A DNA stretch of 64,000 nucleotides from Oscillospiraceae bacterium (GCA_900768995.1 CAAGEZ010000039.1:75166-139165); one strand, 5' to 3'; counted from the first letter of the stretch, positions 9,206 through 18,049 are shown. The notes: a model not told the origin generated them from the letters alone. A program made the numbers and translations.

Positions 9206-11647
9206 TCAGCTTCGCTTTCTTGAATGAACAGGCACTCTGTTCTCGTCCTCACGGGAGGCTATGACCATAGGCTTGGGAGGCTCTTCCTTAGGCGTGTTAT
9301 GGGGCTTTTCGGTAAGGGCGGCATCAAGTACATCGGTTATCCGCTCTGCAAAAATAAACTCCATATTGTCCTTCACCGCATTGTCCACTTCGTCAAGGTC
9401 GCCCTTGTTTCCTGCGGGGATAATTACGGCTTTCAGCCCCTCTTTGTAGGCCGCCATTGTCTTTTCCCTGAGTCCGCCGATGGGGAGGACACGTCCTCGG
9501 AGGGTTATCTCGCCTGTCATAGCGATGTCCCCTCTTACGGGAATGCCCGAAAGTGCAGACACGAGAGCCGTTGTCATAGTAACGCCTGCGGAGGGGCCGT
9601 CCTTGGGGGTAGCACCCTCGGGAGCGTGAATGTGAATGTCCTTTTCCTTGTAGAAATTGCGGTCGATGCCGTATTTATCGGCTATGGAGCGGACATAGCT
9701 AACGGCAATTTTTGAGCTTTCCTTCATAACATCGCCCAGTGAGCCTGTTGCCTCAACACTGCCCTTGCCGTCCATTACAAGAACTTCAAGGGGCATTATC
9801 ACGCCGCCCACAGATGTCCACGCAAGACCGTTCACAATGCCAACCTCGTCGGTGTGGGAAACAGTGTCCTCGATATATTTCTTGTGTCCCAGATACTTTT
9901 CAAGATTTGAAGAGGTAACGGACACCTTTTTAATTTCGCTGTCCTCATCGCAAAGCTCCCTTGCAGCCTTTCTGCAAAGAGAAGCTATCTGCCTTTCAAG
10001 CTCACGGACGCCTGCTTCACGGGTGTAAAAATCGATCATCTCATATATTGCCTTGTCCGCAATTTTAAGCTGAGACGCTTTCAGTCCGTGTTTTTTGAGC
10101 TGCTTTGAAACAAGGTGCTCCTTGGCGATGTGGAACTTTTCCTCACGGGTGTAGCTCGTAAGCTCGATTATCTCCATTCTGTCCTTAAGGGGAGGGTCAA
10201 TGGTGCTCAGGTCATTGGCAGTGGTGATGAACATTACCTTACTAAGGTCAAAAGGCACTTCAACATAATGGTCTCTGAAAGAGCTGTTCTGCTCGCTGTC
10301 AAGGACTTCAAGAAGTGCGGAAGAGGGGTCGCCCTTGTAATCCCCCGAGATCTTGTCTATCTCGTCAAGGAGGATAAGGGGATTGCTGCTTCCCGACTTG
10401 ATAAGTGCGTCGATTATACGTCCGGGCATTGCGCCCACGTATGTTTTTCTGTGACCTCTGATGTCGGACTCGTCCCGAACACCACCGAGAGATATGCGGA
10501 CATATTTCTTTCCCAGAGCCTTTGCAATGGACTTGGCAACGGAAGTTTTGCCCACGCCCGGAGGTCCGTAAAGGCAGATTATCTGTCCGCTGCCCTCGGG
10601 AGCAAGCTTTTTAACGGCGATGGTTTCAAGGATCCTGTCCTTGACCTTTTCCATTCCGTAATGGTCCTTGTCAAGCTGTGCCTTTGTCTTTTTAAGGTCT
10701 ATCCTGTCCTTGGTGAACTTGTTCCACGGGAGCTCAAGGCAGGTGTCAAGGTAATTTCTGATAACATATGCTTCCTGAGATGAGGGAGATGTACGGGCAA
10801 GCCTGTCAGCTTCCTTAGAAAGCTTTTCGGACACCTCTTCGGGAAGATGCAGCTCATTTATCCTGTCAAGATAATCATATGCTTCGTCCTGAACGGAGTC
10901 CTCCTCGCCAAGCTCCTGGGAAATGACCTTCATCTGCTCCCTGAGATAATATTCCCGCTGAGACTGGTCAACTTCCTGCCTGAGCTTGTCCTGAATCTCC
11001 TTTTCGATGCCCAGTACCTGTGCCTCACGGGAGAGCATAGTAAGGAGCATTCCAAGCTTAATATGCAGCCCGTTTGCTTCAAGGAGCTGCTGCTTTTCCG
11101 CAATTGGCAGGGGCATACTTACGGCGATATTGTCAAAAATGCTTTTCGGGTCATCGCTGCCGATTATTGACTCTATGTAATCCCTGGGCATACGGGGCAT
11201 ATTCTCGCAGTATGCCTTGAATTCGTCCTTGACCGCACGGACAAGGGCTTCCATTTCCATATCGCTTATGGCAGATTTCTTTTCGGGGAACCGCTTCACC
11301 TCAGCGGTATAATATGGCTCGTTTGAGATTATGTTCACGAGCCTTGCACGGTAAAGTCCCTCCGCCATAACACGGGTCACGCCGCCGGGAGTTTTGAGCA
11401 CCTGCTTTACCTCGGCAACAACGCCCACCTTGTAAATTTTGTCAGGCTCGGTCTCCTCGGAATAATCGCTCTGAGCGGTGAGGAAAATAAGCTTGTTTCC
11501 CTTTGCGGCGGCGGTGAGAGCCTTGGTTGACTTATCTCTCGCTACATCAAAATGTATCATTACCTTTGGAAATACAACAAGTCCCCTCAGCAAAAGCATA
11601 GGAAGCTCTGCGGGAGCTGCCGTTTTCCTTGAAGTTTCGTTACTCAT
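9206..11647 (-). CDS. lon: ATP-dependent protease La (LonA)
   Basis: 813 aa, full length. The order is the N-terminal LON substrate domain (about 15-210), a coiled linker, the AAA+ module with Walker A GPPGVGKT at 361-368 and Walker B ILLDEIDKI near 425-433, and the S16 protease domain. The catalytic dyad is Ser686 (DGPSAGVTM) and Lys729 (GGLREKTM). No membrane segment, so this is the soluble LonA type that degrades misfolded and regulatory proteins. It is the first gene of a likely lon-ysxC unit with a 140-nt structured leader. Confidence 0.97.
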   Translation of the reverse strand: MSNETSRKTAAPAELPMLLLRGLVVFPKVMIHFDVARDKSTKALTAAAKGNKLIFLTAQSDYSEETEPDKIYKVGVVAEVKQVLKTPGGVTRVMAEGLYRARLVNIISNEPYYTAEVKRFPEKKSAISDMEMEALVRAVKDEFKAYCENMPRMPRDYIESIIGSDDPKSIFDNIAVSMPLPIAEKQQLLEANGLHIKLGMLLTMLSREAQVLGIEKEIQDKLRQEVDQSQREYYLREQMKVISQELGEEDSVQDEAYDYLDRINELHLPEEVSEKLSKEADRLARTSPSSQEAYVIRNYLDTCLELPWNKFTKDRIDLKKTKAQLDKDHYGMEKVKDRILETIAVKKLAPEGSGQIICLYGPPGVGKTSVAKSIAKALGKKYVRISLGGVRDESDIRGHRKTYVGAMPGRIIDALIKSGSSNPLILLDEIDKISGDYKGDPSSALLEVLDSEQNSSFRDHYVEVPFDLSKVMFITTANDLSTIDPPLKDRMEIIELTSYTREEKFHIAKEHLVSKQLKKHGLKASQLKIADKAIYEMIDFYTREAGVRELERQIASLCRKAARELCDEDSEIKKVSVTSSNLEKYLGHKKYIEDTVSHTDEVGIVNGLAWTSVGGVIMPLEVLVMDGKGSVEATGSLGDVMKESSKIAVSYVRSIADKYGIDRNFYKEKDIHIHAPEGATPKDGPSAGVTMTTALVSALSGIPVRGDIAMTGEITLRGRVLPIGGLREKTMAAYKEGLKAVIIPAGNKGDLDEVDNAVKDNMEFIFAERITDVLDAALTEKPHNTPKEEPPKPMVIASREDENRVPVHSRKRS

Positions 11648-11733
11648 AATAAAATAGCCATCCTTAATAGGTATTTTGCAGACGGATAATGCATAGGCTT
11701 CATTTTTTCACAAAGCCCCCGTCCGCTTCACAC

Positions 11734-11782
11734 CCGTGCGTGAGCAACCCCTCTGCGCTCCGAAAGCGCTGACTAAGCACGG
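11734..11782 (-). other. Structured 5' leader of lon
   Basis: The 140 nt between the predicted start of transcription (about 11,787) and lon ATG can fold into a closed structure. CCGTGC (minus strand, 11,777-11,782) pairs with GCACGG (11,734-11,739) and encloses a GCGCT/AGCGC hairpin with a 5-nt loop (11,755-11,769). No classical CIRCE or CtsR operator is seen. Control of lon through this leader is inference. Confidence 0.45.
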
Positions 11783-11793
11783 TTACACATTAC

Positions 11794-11822
11794 ATTATAA
11801 TACATTTCCGACAATAATGCAA
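11794..11822 (-). promoter_or_regulatory. lon: Promoter of lon
   Basis: On the minus strand TTGCAT (11,817-11,822), 17 nt, TATAAT (11,794-11,799). The stretch from here to the MITE-like element at 12,003 is AT-rich; I see no gene in it. Confidence 0.75.
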
Positions 11823-12002
11823 GTAACAATTTATATATTTTTACTTTCATATTCTATGTATAAATCCGTGCATAATATTGCAAAAAAATATTCAGAAGAG
11901 CCGTTAATACGTTAAAACATTTTTTAACTTTCCCTGAAAGCCGCATCAAAATATGATGTCACCGCACATCTGTGCAGATAGCAGGGCAAAAATACAATGA
12001 AA

Positions 12003-12123
12003 AATTAAGGAATCGCTGATTAATGTGTCTTTCCCCGCCTGCGGCGGGGAAAGACAAACCTAAATACGTCACTTAGGAAGCACAGGAAATCAAAATAATG
12101 AATTATTCAGTATTTCCTTAATT
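12003..12123. mobile_element. MITE-like element (121 bp) with internal hairpin
   Basis: Terminal inverted repeats start AATTAAGGAA (12,003-12,012) and end TTCCTTAATT (12,114-12,123). The match continues imperfectly to about 22 bp with four mismatches. The interior holds a perfect 13-bp GC-rich stem (12,027-12,039 with 12,043-12,055, loop TGC). It has no coding capacity, the usual form of a non-autonomous transposon relic or REP-type element. No flanking target duplication is obvious. It lies just upstream of the SUKH gene promoter. Confidence 0.65.
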
Positions 12124-12126
12124 CTG

Positions 12127-12155
12127 TTGAAAAATCAGAAAATAAATGTTATACT
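12127..12155 (+). promoter_or_regulatory. Promoter of the SUKH gene
   Basis: TTGAAA (12,127-12,132), 17 nt, TATACT (12,150-12,155). It starts 4 bp after the end of the MITE-like element. Confidence 0.65.
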
Positions 12156-12255
12156 GGAATTTAGAAAATCAAAAATTTGGGGTACGTTTTTTTAATATGC
12201 ACCACAGATAAGCGGTAAAACAGGACTGAAAAGTGACAAGTGAAAGGATATTGTT

Positions 12256-12732
12256 ATGTTTAACTTTGTGGAACAGAATTCTGAAAGAAAATACATACCT
12301 GTAACTGAATCTGATATAAACAGAATCGAAGAGAAATTTGGCATTGTTTTCCCTGATATTTTAAGGAAATATTATATTGAGCACAACGGAAAAAACATAC
12401 ACACTGTATATGTTCCTGTAGAGGGGGAGAATTATAACATTGGTGTTGACGATATCATTCCTTTGCTGAACAGCGTGCACAATTACAATGTAGAATCTAT
12501 TAAAGATGACGAGATCAATTACGGTTGGGTAGCTAAAGATCTCATCCCTTTTGCAATCACCGATGGAGGAGATGAATTTTATTGGAATGCAAATGATGGC
12601 AAGGTCTATGCAATTTTTGCCGATGACGGTGAAGATGAATACGGAATGCTGATCCCTCGTTATATATGTTCTTCGGTCGATGAACTTTTCAAGCGTATGG
12701 ACAAAACATATGAAAAAAAGAGCCAAAAATGA
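12256..12732 (+). CDS. SMI1/KNR4 (SUKH) family protein
   Basis: 158 aa, soluble and acidic. The N-terminal helix and loop (VTESDINRIEEKFGIVFPDILRKYY) and the later PFAITDGGDEFYWN segment fit the SUKH fold. This is the most common immunity protein fold in contact-dependent and polymorphic toxin systems. AAAGGA precedes the ATG by 9 nt. It stands alone, with no toxin gene within the host part of the window, so it could be an orphan immunity protein against toxins of neighbours. Its base composition is more AT-rich than lon or obg, which hints at transfer. Confidence 0.82.
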   Translation: MFNFVEQNSERKYIPVTESDINRIEEKFGIVFPDILRKYYIEHNGKNIHTVYVPVEGENYNIGVDDIIPLLNSVHNYNVESIKDDEINYGWVAKDLIPFAITDGGDEFYWNANDGKVYAIFADDGEDEYGMLIPRYICSSVDELFKRMDKTYEKKSQK

Positions 12733-12760
12733 TAGGGACCTGTCCGAAAGTATTTTTTTA

Positions 12761-12790
12761 TTGACAAAGCCATATAAAAAGTGGTATAAT
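12761..12790 (+). promoter_or_regulatory. obg: Promoter of obg
   Basis: TTGACA (12,761-12,766), 18 nt, TATAAT (12,785-12,790), 45 nt upstream of the obg start codon. Confidence 0.8.
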
Positions 12791-12835
12791 ATATATTAAT
12801 TATTGTTACCGACAGAAAACAGAAAGGATCATTCT

Positions 12836-14116
12836 ATGTTCGTAGATAAAGCGGTCATTAAAATAAAGGCGGGAGACGGCGGCGACGGTGCTGTTTCCTT
12901 TCACCGTGAAAAATACGTTGCGGCAGGCGGTCCCGACGGCGGCGACGGCGGCAAGGGCGGCGACATTGTTTTTGCCGTTGACGACAGCCTTTCCACCCTC
13001 ATTGATTTCAGATACAAGAGAAAATTCGTCGCTGAAAGAGGTCAGAACGGTTCCGCAAAGAACTGCACGGGCAGAAATGCTCCCGACCTTATCATAAAAG
13101 TCCCCAGAGGAACCGTTGTACGTGACGCTGCAACAGGCAGAGTTATGGCGGATATGTCCTCGGACGAGCCTAAGGTGCTCGCAAGGGGCGGAAAGGGCGG
13201 AAAGGGCAACGCACGCTTTGCCACACCCACCCGTCAGATACCGAAATTCTCAAAGCCCGGCTTTATGGGCGAGGCTTTTGAAGTGAGCCTTGAGCTGAAG
13301 CTCCTTGCGGACGTGGGCCTTGTGGGATTTCCGAATGTGGGCAAGTCCACACTTATTTCCGTGGTCTCTGCCGCAAAGCCTAAGATAGCAAATTACCACT
13401 TCACCACCCTTACCCCTGTTCTGGGCGTTGTCAAGATAAGCGAGGGTCATTCCTTTGTTATGGCGGATATCCCCGGTCTTATCGAGGGTGCTTCCGAGGG
13501 CGTGGGTCTCGGTCACGAGTTTCTCCGTCACGTTGACAGATGCCGCCTTATCATTCACGTTGTTGATGTATCGGGCAGCGAGGGACGTGACCCCAAGGAA
13601 GATTTTGAGATAATAAACCGTGAGCTGAAAAACTTCTCCGAGGATCTTGCAAAGCGTCCTCAGATAATCGCCGCAAACAAGTGTGATATGGCGACACCTG
13701 AGCAGATAGCCGATTTTAAGGCGTTTGCCGAAAAGCAGGGTCTCCACGTTTTCGAGATATCCGCAGCTACCACTCAGGGCACAAAGGAGCTTATCGACGC
13801 AGCATACAGAGAGCTTGAAAAGCTTCCTCCCATAAAGGAATACGAGGTTGAGCCTCCCGCTCCCGCAGAGCTTGACGAGCAGGCAGGAAACGGCGAGCGC
13901 TTCGAGATAACCCGTGGGGACGATGCTGTATTCTATGTTACAGCGCCTTGGCTGGAGCACATTATGCGCACCGTTGATATGGACGATTACGCATCTCTCC
14001 AGTATTTCCAGCGTGTTCTCAGGAACTCGGGCATCATCGACAAGCTTGAGGAAATGGGCATCGAAGAGGGCGACACCGTAAACATCTTCGGCTTTGAATT
14101 TGACTTTGTATTCTAA
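12836..14116 (+). CDS. obg: GTPase Obg/CgtA
   Basis: 426 aa. It has the glycine-rich Obg domain (about 1-158, with KAGDGGDGAVSFHREK at the start) and a GTPase domain with G1 GFPNVGKST, G3 DIPGLIEGA and G4 NKCD. The C-terminal OCT domain is also present. Obg acts in 50S maturation and in the stringent and stress responses. ATG 12,836 is chosen over an upstream in-frame start because GAAAGGA lies 7 nt before it and the protein then begins MFVDKAVIKI as in homologues. It heads a row of plus-strand genes. Confidence 0.97.
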   Translation: MFVDKAVIKIKAGDGGDGAVSFHREKYVAAGGPDGGDGGKGGDIVFAVDDSLSTLIDFRYKRKFVAERGQNGSAKNCTGRNAPDLIIKVPRGTVVRDAATGRVMADMSSDEPKVLARGGKGGKGNARFATPTRQIPKFSKPGFMGEAFEVSLELKLLADVGLVGFPNVGKSTLISVVSAAKPKIANYHFTTLTPVLGVVKISEGHSFVMADIPGLIEGASEGVGLGHEFLRHVDRCRLIIHVVDVSGSEGRDPKEDFEIINRELKNFSEDLAKRPQIIAANKCDMATPEQIADFKAFAEKQGLHVFEISAATTQGTKELIDAAYRELEKLPPIKEYEVEPPAPAELDEQAGNGERFEITRGDDAVFYVTAPWLEHIMRTVDMDDYASLQYFQRVLRNSGIIDKLEEMGIEEGDTVNIFGFEFDFVF

Positions 14117-14144
14117 ATCTGCATTTTTGGAGGAGTAAACAATT

Positions 14145-14573
14145 ATGGGTATATTAGACAAGCTTTTTGGAAAGAAAAAGCCCTCCCTTGAAGATGATAT
14201 CCATTCCGCCTGCGAATGGGTGGTAAATGCTTTGAATGTGTCAGGCTATAATGCGGATTATTCCCTTAAAAGTATGAAAGAGATCGACCGCTTCTTTGAT
14301 GAGCAAAGCGATGAAGGCGGCATAATTTCACGAAACAGAGGTCAGATAATCTTTGCACTTGCAAGCTACATCGGTGAGACTGTTATCCGTCTGTACGGCG
14401 GAAAATGGAGCGGCAGCGATGAAATGAATATGTCTGTTGAACTTAGTAACGGTGCCATTATTTTCCCCACCCAAAAGGCGATGAAAAGATATCAGAACGG
14501 TTCCGAGGACAGCATTTATGCATATGTGTATGTACTCGGACCTCACGAAGCTTCTGCGGAGTCTCACACATAA
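14145..14573 (+). CDS. Hypothetical protein (DUF3806-like)
   Basis: 142 aa, soluble. The middle part (RNRGQIIFALASYIGETVIRLYGG, split by helices) resembles DUF3806-type proteins, but I am not certain of the family. GGAG precedes the ATG by about 11 nt and the gene follows obg by 28 nt, so both may be on one transcript. No catalytic motif is visible. Confidence 0.6.
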   Translation: MGILDKLFGKKKPSLEDDIHSACEWVVNALNVSGYNADYSLKSMKEIDRFFDEQSDEGGIISRNRGQIIFALASYIGETVIRLYGGKWSGSDEMNMSVELSNGAIIFPTQKAMKRYQNGSEDSIYAYVYVLGPHEASAESHT

Positions 14574-14599
14574 TGTGAAGCGAAAGGACGGTCCTTTAT

Positions 14600-15004
14600 A
14601 TAGAAAAACGTGAAGTTAATCAATACAGCCCCCTGACCCTTGCCTTTCTGGGCGATGCCGTTTACAGCCAGCTTGTAAGGGAAAAGCTTGTGCTTGCGGC
14701 AAATATGCCCGTGAAAAAGCTCCACCCCGCTTCGGTGGAGCGTGTAAGGGCGAATTATCAGTCCAGAGCGGCGATGCTCATTGAGCCTATGCTCACAGAG
14801 GACGAAGCCGCCATAATGAAACGTGGCAGGAACGCCTCCTGCGGCTCGGGCAGCATTCCGAAAAGCTCCGACCCTGCGGAATATCACAGGGCAACATCTC
14901 TTGAAACTCTTTTCGGATATCTTCATCTGCTTGGGCAGACGGACAGGATAAGGGAGCTTTTTGAATACATCTGGGAAAACACGGAGGTGAAGCCGAAGTG
15001 CTGA
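14600..15004 (+). CDS. mrnC: Mini-ribonuclease III (MrnC), apparent ATA start
   Basis: Mini-III enzymes mature 23S rRNA ends and consist of the RNase III domain without the dsRNA-binding domain. The conserved parts are LAFLGDAVYSQLV with the catalytic Asp, IMKRGRNA, and SLETLFGYLHLLG with the catalytic Glu. In this frame no ATG, GTG or TTG lies between the upstream stop (14,576) and the catalytic Asp. The first GTG (14,690) would remove that motif. ATA 14,600, 11 nt after AAAGGA, gives a 134-aa protein starting (M)EKREVNQYSPL, the normal length. The enzyme call is sure; the start codon is inferred. Confidence 0.85.
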   Translation: MEKREVNQYSPLTLAFLGDAVYSQLVREKLVLAANMPVKKLHPASVERVRANYQSRAAMLIEPMLTEDEAAIMKRGRNASCGSGSIPKSSDPAEYHRATSLETLFGYLHLLGQTDRIRELFEYIWENTEVKPKC

Positions 15005-15672
15005 TGCTTGAAAACATCAATATGATTGAATGCGGTATGACCAACTGCTATGTTATCCGTGGCAGCAAGGGCGATGTTCTTGTTGATACGGGCAGGGAGG
15101 AATACCGTGACCACATCGAAACGTGGCTTTTAAATTATAACATCACTCTTATAATTCTCACCCACGGTCACGCAGGCTGCGTTCAGAATGCGGCGTATTT
15201 TTCCAAGCTGTACAATGCCCCCATAATGATAAGCCCCTATGATATGAGCATTGCAAGGAACAACGGTGCAAGGCCGTATTACATAACAAATCCATTGGGT
15301 CTGCTTATGAAAAGGCAGCTTGAAATGAACGCTCATATCCGTATGAACCGCTTTGAGCCTGCAATTTTTACAGAAGAGGGTATGGATCTTAACCCATACG
15401 GGATAAACGGCGTTATTATGAATCTGGAGGGACATACAAAGGGCTCTATCGGAATTTTCTGCAAAAGTTCTGTGGGATATGACCTTTATGCGGGAGATGC
15501 CATTGTGAACACTCCCCTGCCGATGTTCCCACCAACCTGCGAAAGCCCCGCAAAGGCAAAGGAAGCTATGGAGCGGATCATCACCATATCCCCCGACCGT
15601 ATCCTCTGCGGACACGGCGACCCCATAATCTGCGGGCACAAGCCATACAAGCTTTTTATTGACAGATTTTAA
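14998..15672 (+). CDS. Metallo-beta-lactamase-fold protein with degenerate metal motif
   Basis: 224 aa, overlapping mrnC by 7 nt (GTG 14,998; GGAGG lies 10 nt upstream). The fold is clear: VLVDTG, then ILTHGHAGCVQ, LEGHTKGSIG, YAGDAIV and ILCGHGDP. The family motif HxHxDH is here HGHAGC, so the Asp and last His that bind the second metal are lost, while later ligands are kept. It may bind a single metal or be inactive. The family includes glyoxalase II-type and RNase-like hydrolases; the substrate is unknown. Confidence 0.83.
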   Translation: MLMLENINMIECGMTNCYVIRGSKGDVLVDTGREEYRDHIETWLLNYNITLIILTHGHAGCVQNAAYFSKLYNAPIMISPYDMSIARNNGARPYYITNPLGLLMKRQLEMNAHIRMNRFEPAIFTEEGMDLNPYGINGVIMNLEGHTKGSIGIFCKSSVGYDLYAGDAIVNTPLPMFPPTCESPAKAKEAMERIITISPDRILCGHGDPIICGHKPYKLFIDRF

Positions 15673-15715
15673 GATACGACAGAATACAAATTAAATTTAT
15701 TAAGGAGAATTTTTT

Positions 15716-16459
15716 ATGTCAGGTCATTCTAAATGGAACAACATCAAGAGAAAAAAGGAAGCTACCGACGGTGCTAAGGCTAAGGTATTTACCAAAATAG
15801 GCAGAGAGATCGCCGTTTGCGTCAAGGAGGGCGGCGGAGACCCCAACAACAACTCCAAGCTCAGAGACCTTATCGCCAAGGCAAAGTCCAACAACGTGCC
15901 CAACGACAACATCGACAGAATTATCAAGAAGGCAATGGGCGACGGCGACAAGACAAACTACGAGGCTAACGTTTACGAGGGCTACGGTCCCTGCGGCGTT
16001 GCCGTTATCGTTGAGACACTTACCGACAACAAGAACCGTACCGCAGGCGATATCCGCCACTACTTCGACAAGTTCGGCGGCAACCTCGGCACAACAGGCT
16101 GCGTATCCTTTATGTTCAGCGAAAAGGGCATTGTTATCGTTGAGAACACTGGTCTTGACGAGGACAAGGTAATGGAGGACATCTTCGACTGCGGTGCTTC
16201 CGACTTCACAATGGACGAGGACGAGATCGAGATCGAGACTGAGCCCTCCGATGTCGGCGCAGTAAGAGAGGCTCTCACAGCAAAGGGTTACAATGTTATC
16301 TCCGCAGAAGCTATGCAGATACCTTCCACATACACAACTCTCACCGATGAAGAGGCTATCAGAAAGATGAATCTTCTCCTTGAAAATCTTGAGGAAAATG
16401 ACGATGTTCAGAACGTATATCACAACTGGGATATGCCTGAGAGCGACGAAGAGGAATAA
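15716..16459 (+). CDS. yebC: YebC/PmpR family protein
   Basis: 247 aa, cytoplasmic. It begins MSGHSKWNNIKRKK as all members do, and the three-domain fold is complete, ending in an acidic tail. Members act as transcriptional regulators (PmpR) or help ribosomes through proline stretches (YebC/TACO1 type). AAGGAG stands 9 nt before ATG. It ends in a strong terminator shared with the converging MATE gene. Confidence 0.95.
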   Translation: MSGHSKWNNIKRKKEATDGAKAKVFTKIGREIAVCVKEGGGDPNNNSKLRDLIAKAKSNNVPNDNIDRIIKKAMGDGDKTNYEANVYEGYGPCGVAVIVETLTDNKNRTAGDIRHYFDKFGGNLGTTGCVSFMFSEKGIVIVENTGLDEDKVMEDIFDCGASDFTMDEDEIEIETEPSDVGAVREALTAKGYNVISAEAMQIPSTYTTLTDEEAIRKMNLLLENLEENDDVQNVYHNWDMPESDEEE

Positions 16460-16476
16460 TCGGAATATAAACAAAG

Positions 16477-16512
16477 CCTCCGTATTTATGGCAGCATAAA
16501 TACGGAGGTTTT
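16477..16512. terminator. Intrinsic terminator after yebC
   Basis: A perfect 14-bp stem (16,477-16,490 with 16,495-16,508), loop GCAG, followed by TTTTT on the plus strand. The minus-strand tail is shorter (CTTTG), so it is chiefly the yebC terminator. Confidence 0.9.
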
Positions 16513-16522
16513 TCTATATATA

Positions 16523-17869
16523 TCAAGCTTTTTCCGAAACAAAGGTTGCCTTAACAAGCTCCTTGTCCCTTGCATAGCCCCACACAAGGAGCACGGTCAT
16601 AAAGAACCACACGATAGGCTCGGATATCATAACGCCGAAATATCCGAGAACGGGTGCGGCGGCAAAGGCAACAACAGCCTTGCCTATCATCTCGATAATG
16701 CTGCTGGCAACGGGAATGCTTTTGCGCCCAAGTCCCTGAAGCGAGCTTCGCATTATGATGAGCACCGCAAGGATAAAGTAAAACGGTGTGTTCACACGCA
16801 TATATTTTGATGCAAGGTCAACGATGAATGTCTCGTCAGTACCTGCTATCCAGCTAACTATCGCAGGGGAGAAAAGATATCCCACGATAACAGCCATTGC
16901 CGACCATACCCAGCACATAAATATGGCGCTCTTGATGCCCTTTCCCACTCTCTCGGGTCTGCCCGCACCAAGGTTCTGACTGCAATATGTGGCGCAGGCT
17001 GAGCCGAATGCACTGTAGGGCAGCATAAGAATGCTGGATATCTTTCTTGCGGCGGTGTGGGCGGCGATGGTGGCTGTGCCGAAATTGTTAATGGCTCTCT
17101 GGAGAATGAGGGAGCCTATCTCCACGATAGAGAACATCAGCGCAAGGGAAAGTCCCATTGCCATAAGCTCCCCAAGCTCACCGAGCGTCACACGGAACTC
17201 TTCCCTTTTGGGAATAAGATAGGGAAATCTTACGCAGATGTATATGCAGCACATTATGAATGAAAAGCTCTGTGAAATGACCGTGGCATATGCCGCACCC
17301 TTAACGCCGAAGCCAAGCTTTGCGATGAAAAGGATATCGAGACCGATGTTTATAAACGATGAGATTATGAGGAAAACAAGTGGCGTAACGCTGTCCCCCA
17401 CGGCTCGGAGAACGCCTGCTGACATATTGTAAAGCATCGCCGTGGTCATAAAAATGAGTATGACCGAAATGTAGCTGTAGGCGGTGTCAAAAATCTCGGC
17501 TGGGGTGTTCAGTATCCGCAGAAACGGACGGAGGAACACCATACTCAACACCGTGAACACAGCCGAAACCGCAAGTCCGAGGATTATGGTCCCCGCCACC
17601 GAGCGGCGCATTTTAACGTGGTCTCCCGCTCCGAAATGGCGGGCGGTGATTATGGCAAAGCCGTTTGTAAGCCCCGACATAAAGCCGATTATAAGGTTTG
17701 AGATGTAGCTTGTGGAGCCGAGTGCGGCTATGGCATCAACTCCGATAGTCCTGCCCACGATGACCGTATCTATCATACTGTAAAGCTGCTGGAAAAGGCT
17801 TCCAAGGGCTATGGGCAGAGCAAAGGCAAATATCATTCCTGCGGGTTTTCCCGAAGTAAGCTCTCGCAT
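16523..17869 (-). CDS. MATE family multidrug/cation antiporter
   Basis: 448 aa with about twelve membrane segments in two similar halves, the MATE/DinF-NorM fold. The start MRELTSGKPAGMIFAFALPI and the QQLYSMIDTVIVGR loop are typical of the family. It exports drugs or metabolites using sodium or proton gradients. GAGGA precedes the ATG by about 6 nt. It is a single-gene unit with a consensus promoter; the substrate cannot be told. Confidence 0.93.
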   Translation of the reverse strand: MRELTSGKPAGMIFAFALPIALGSLFQQLYSMIDTVIVGRTIGVDAIAALGSTSYISNLIIGFMSGLTNGFAIITARHFGAGDHVKMRRSVAGTIILGLAVSAVFTVLSMVFLRPFLRILNTPAEIFDTAYSYISVILIFMTTAMLYNMSAGVLRAVGDSVTPLVFLIISSFINIGLDILFIAKLGFGVKGAAYATVISQSFSFIMCCIYICVRFPYLIPKREEFRVTLGELGELMAMGLSLALMFSIVEIGSLILQRAINNFGTATIAAHTAARKISSILMLPYSAFGSACATYCSQNLGAGRPERVGKGIKSAIFMCWVWSAMAVIVGYLFSPAIVSWIAGTDETFIVDLASKYMRVNTPFYFILAVLIIMRSSLQGLGRKSIPVASSIIEMIGKAVVAFAAAPVLGYFGVMISEPIVWFFMTVLLVWGYARDKELVKATFVSEKA

Positions 17870-17908
17870 TTAAATTCCTCGATTCATATTCATAAATAAT
17901 ACTATGAT

Positions 17909-17937
17909 AGATTAGCTTATTTAAAAGTATTTGTCAA
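17909..17937 (-). promoter_or_regulatory. Promoter of the MATE gene
   Basis: On the minus strand TTGACA (17,932-17,937), 17 nt, TAATCT (17,909-17,914). Confidence 0.65.
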
Positions 17938-17992
17938 CAAAAAATCAGAGTAAAATTTGTTAAATATTTTCGAGGCAAAATCCCCCTGCGGA

Positions 17993-18022
17993 TTGACGTG
18001 GGCTTTTAAAATCTGCTATAAT
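17993..18022 (+). promoter_or_regulatory. Promoter of the interrupted radical-SAM gene
   Basis: TTGACG (17,993-17,998), 18 nt, TATAAT (18,017-18,022), 27 nt before the ATG. It still reads toward the prophage end. Confidence 0.7.
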
Positions 18023-18049
18023 TATAGTATATATGAACGGGGTGAGGAT

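Noticed and set aside
11700..11790. CIRCE or CtsR operator upstream of lon
   Set aside because: Neither the TTAGCACTC-N9-GAGTGCTAA palindrome nor the GGTCAAA repeat is present.
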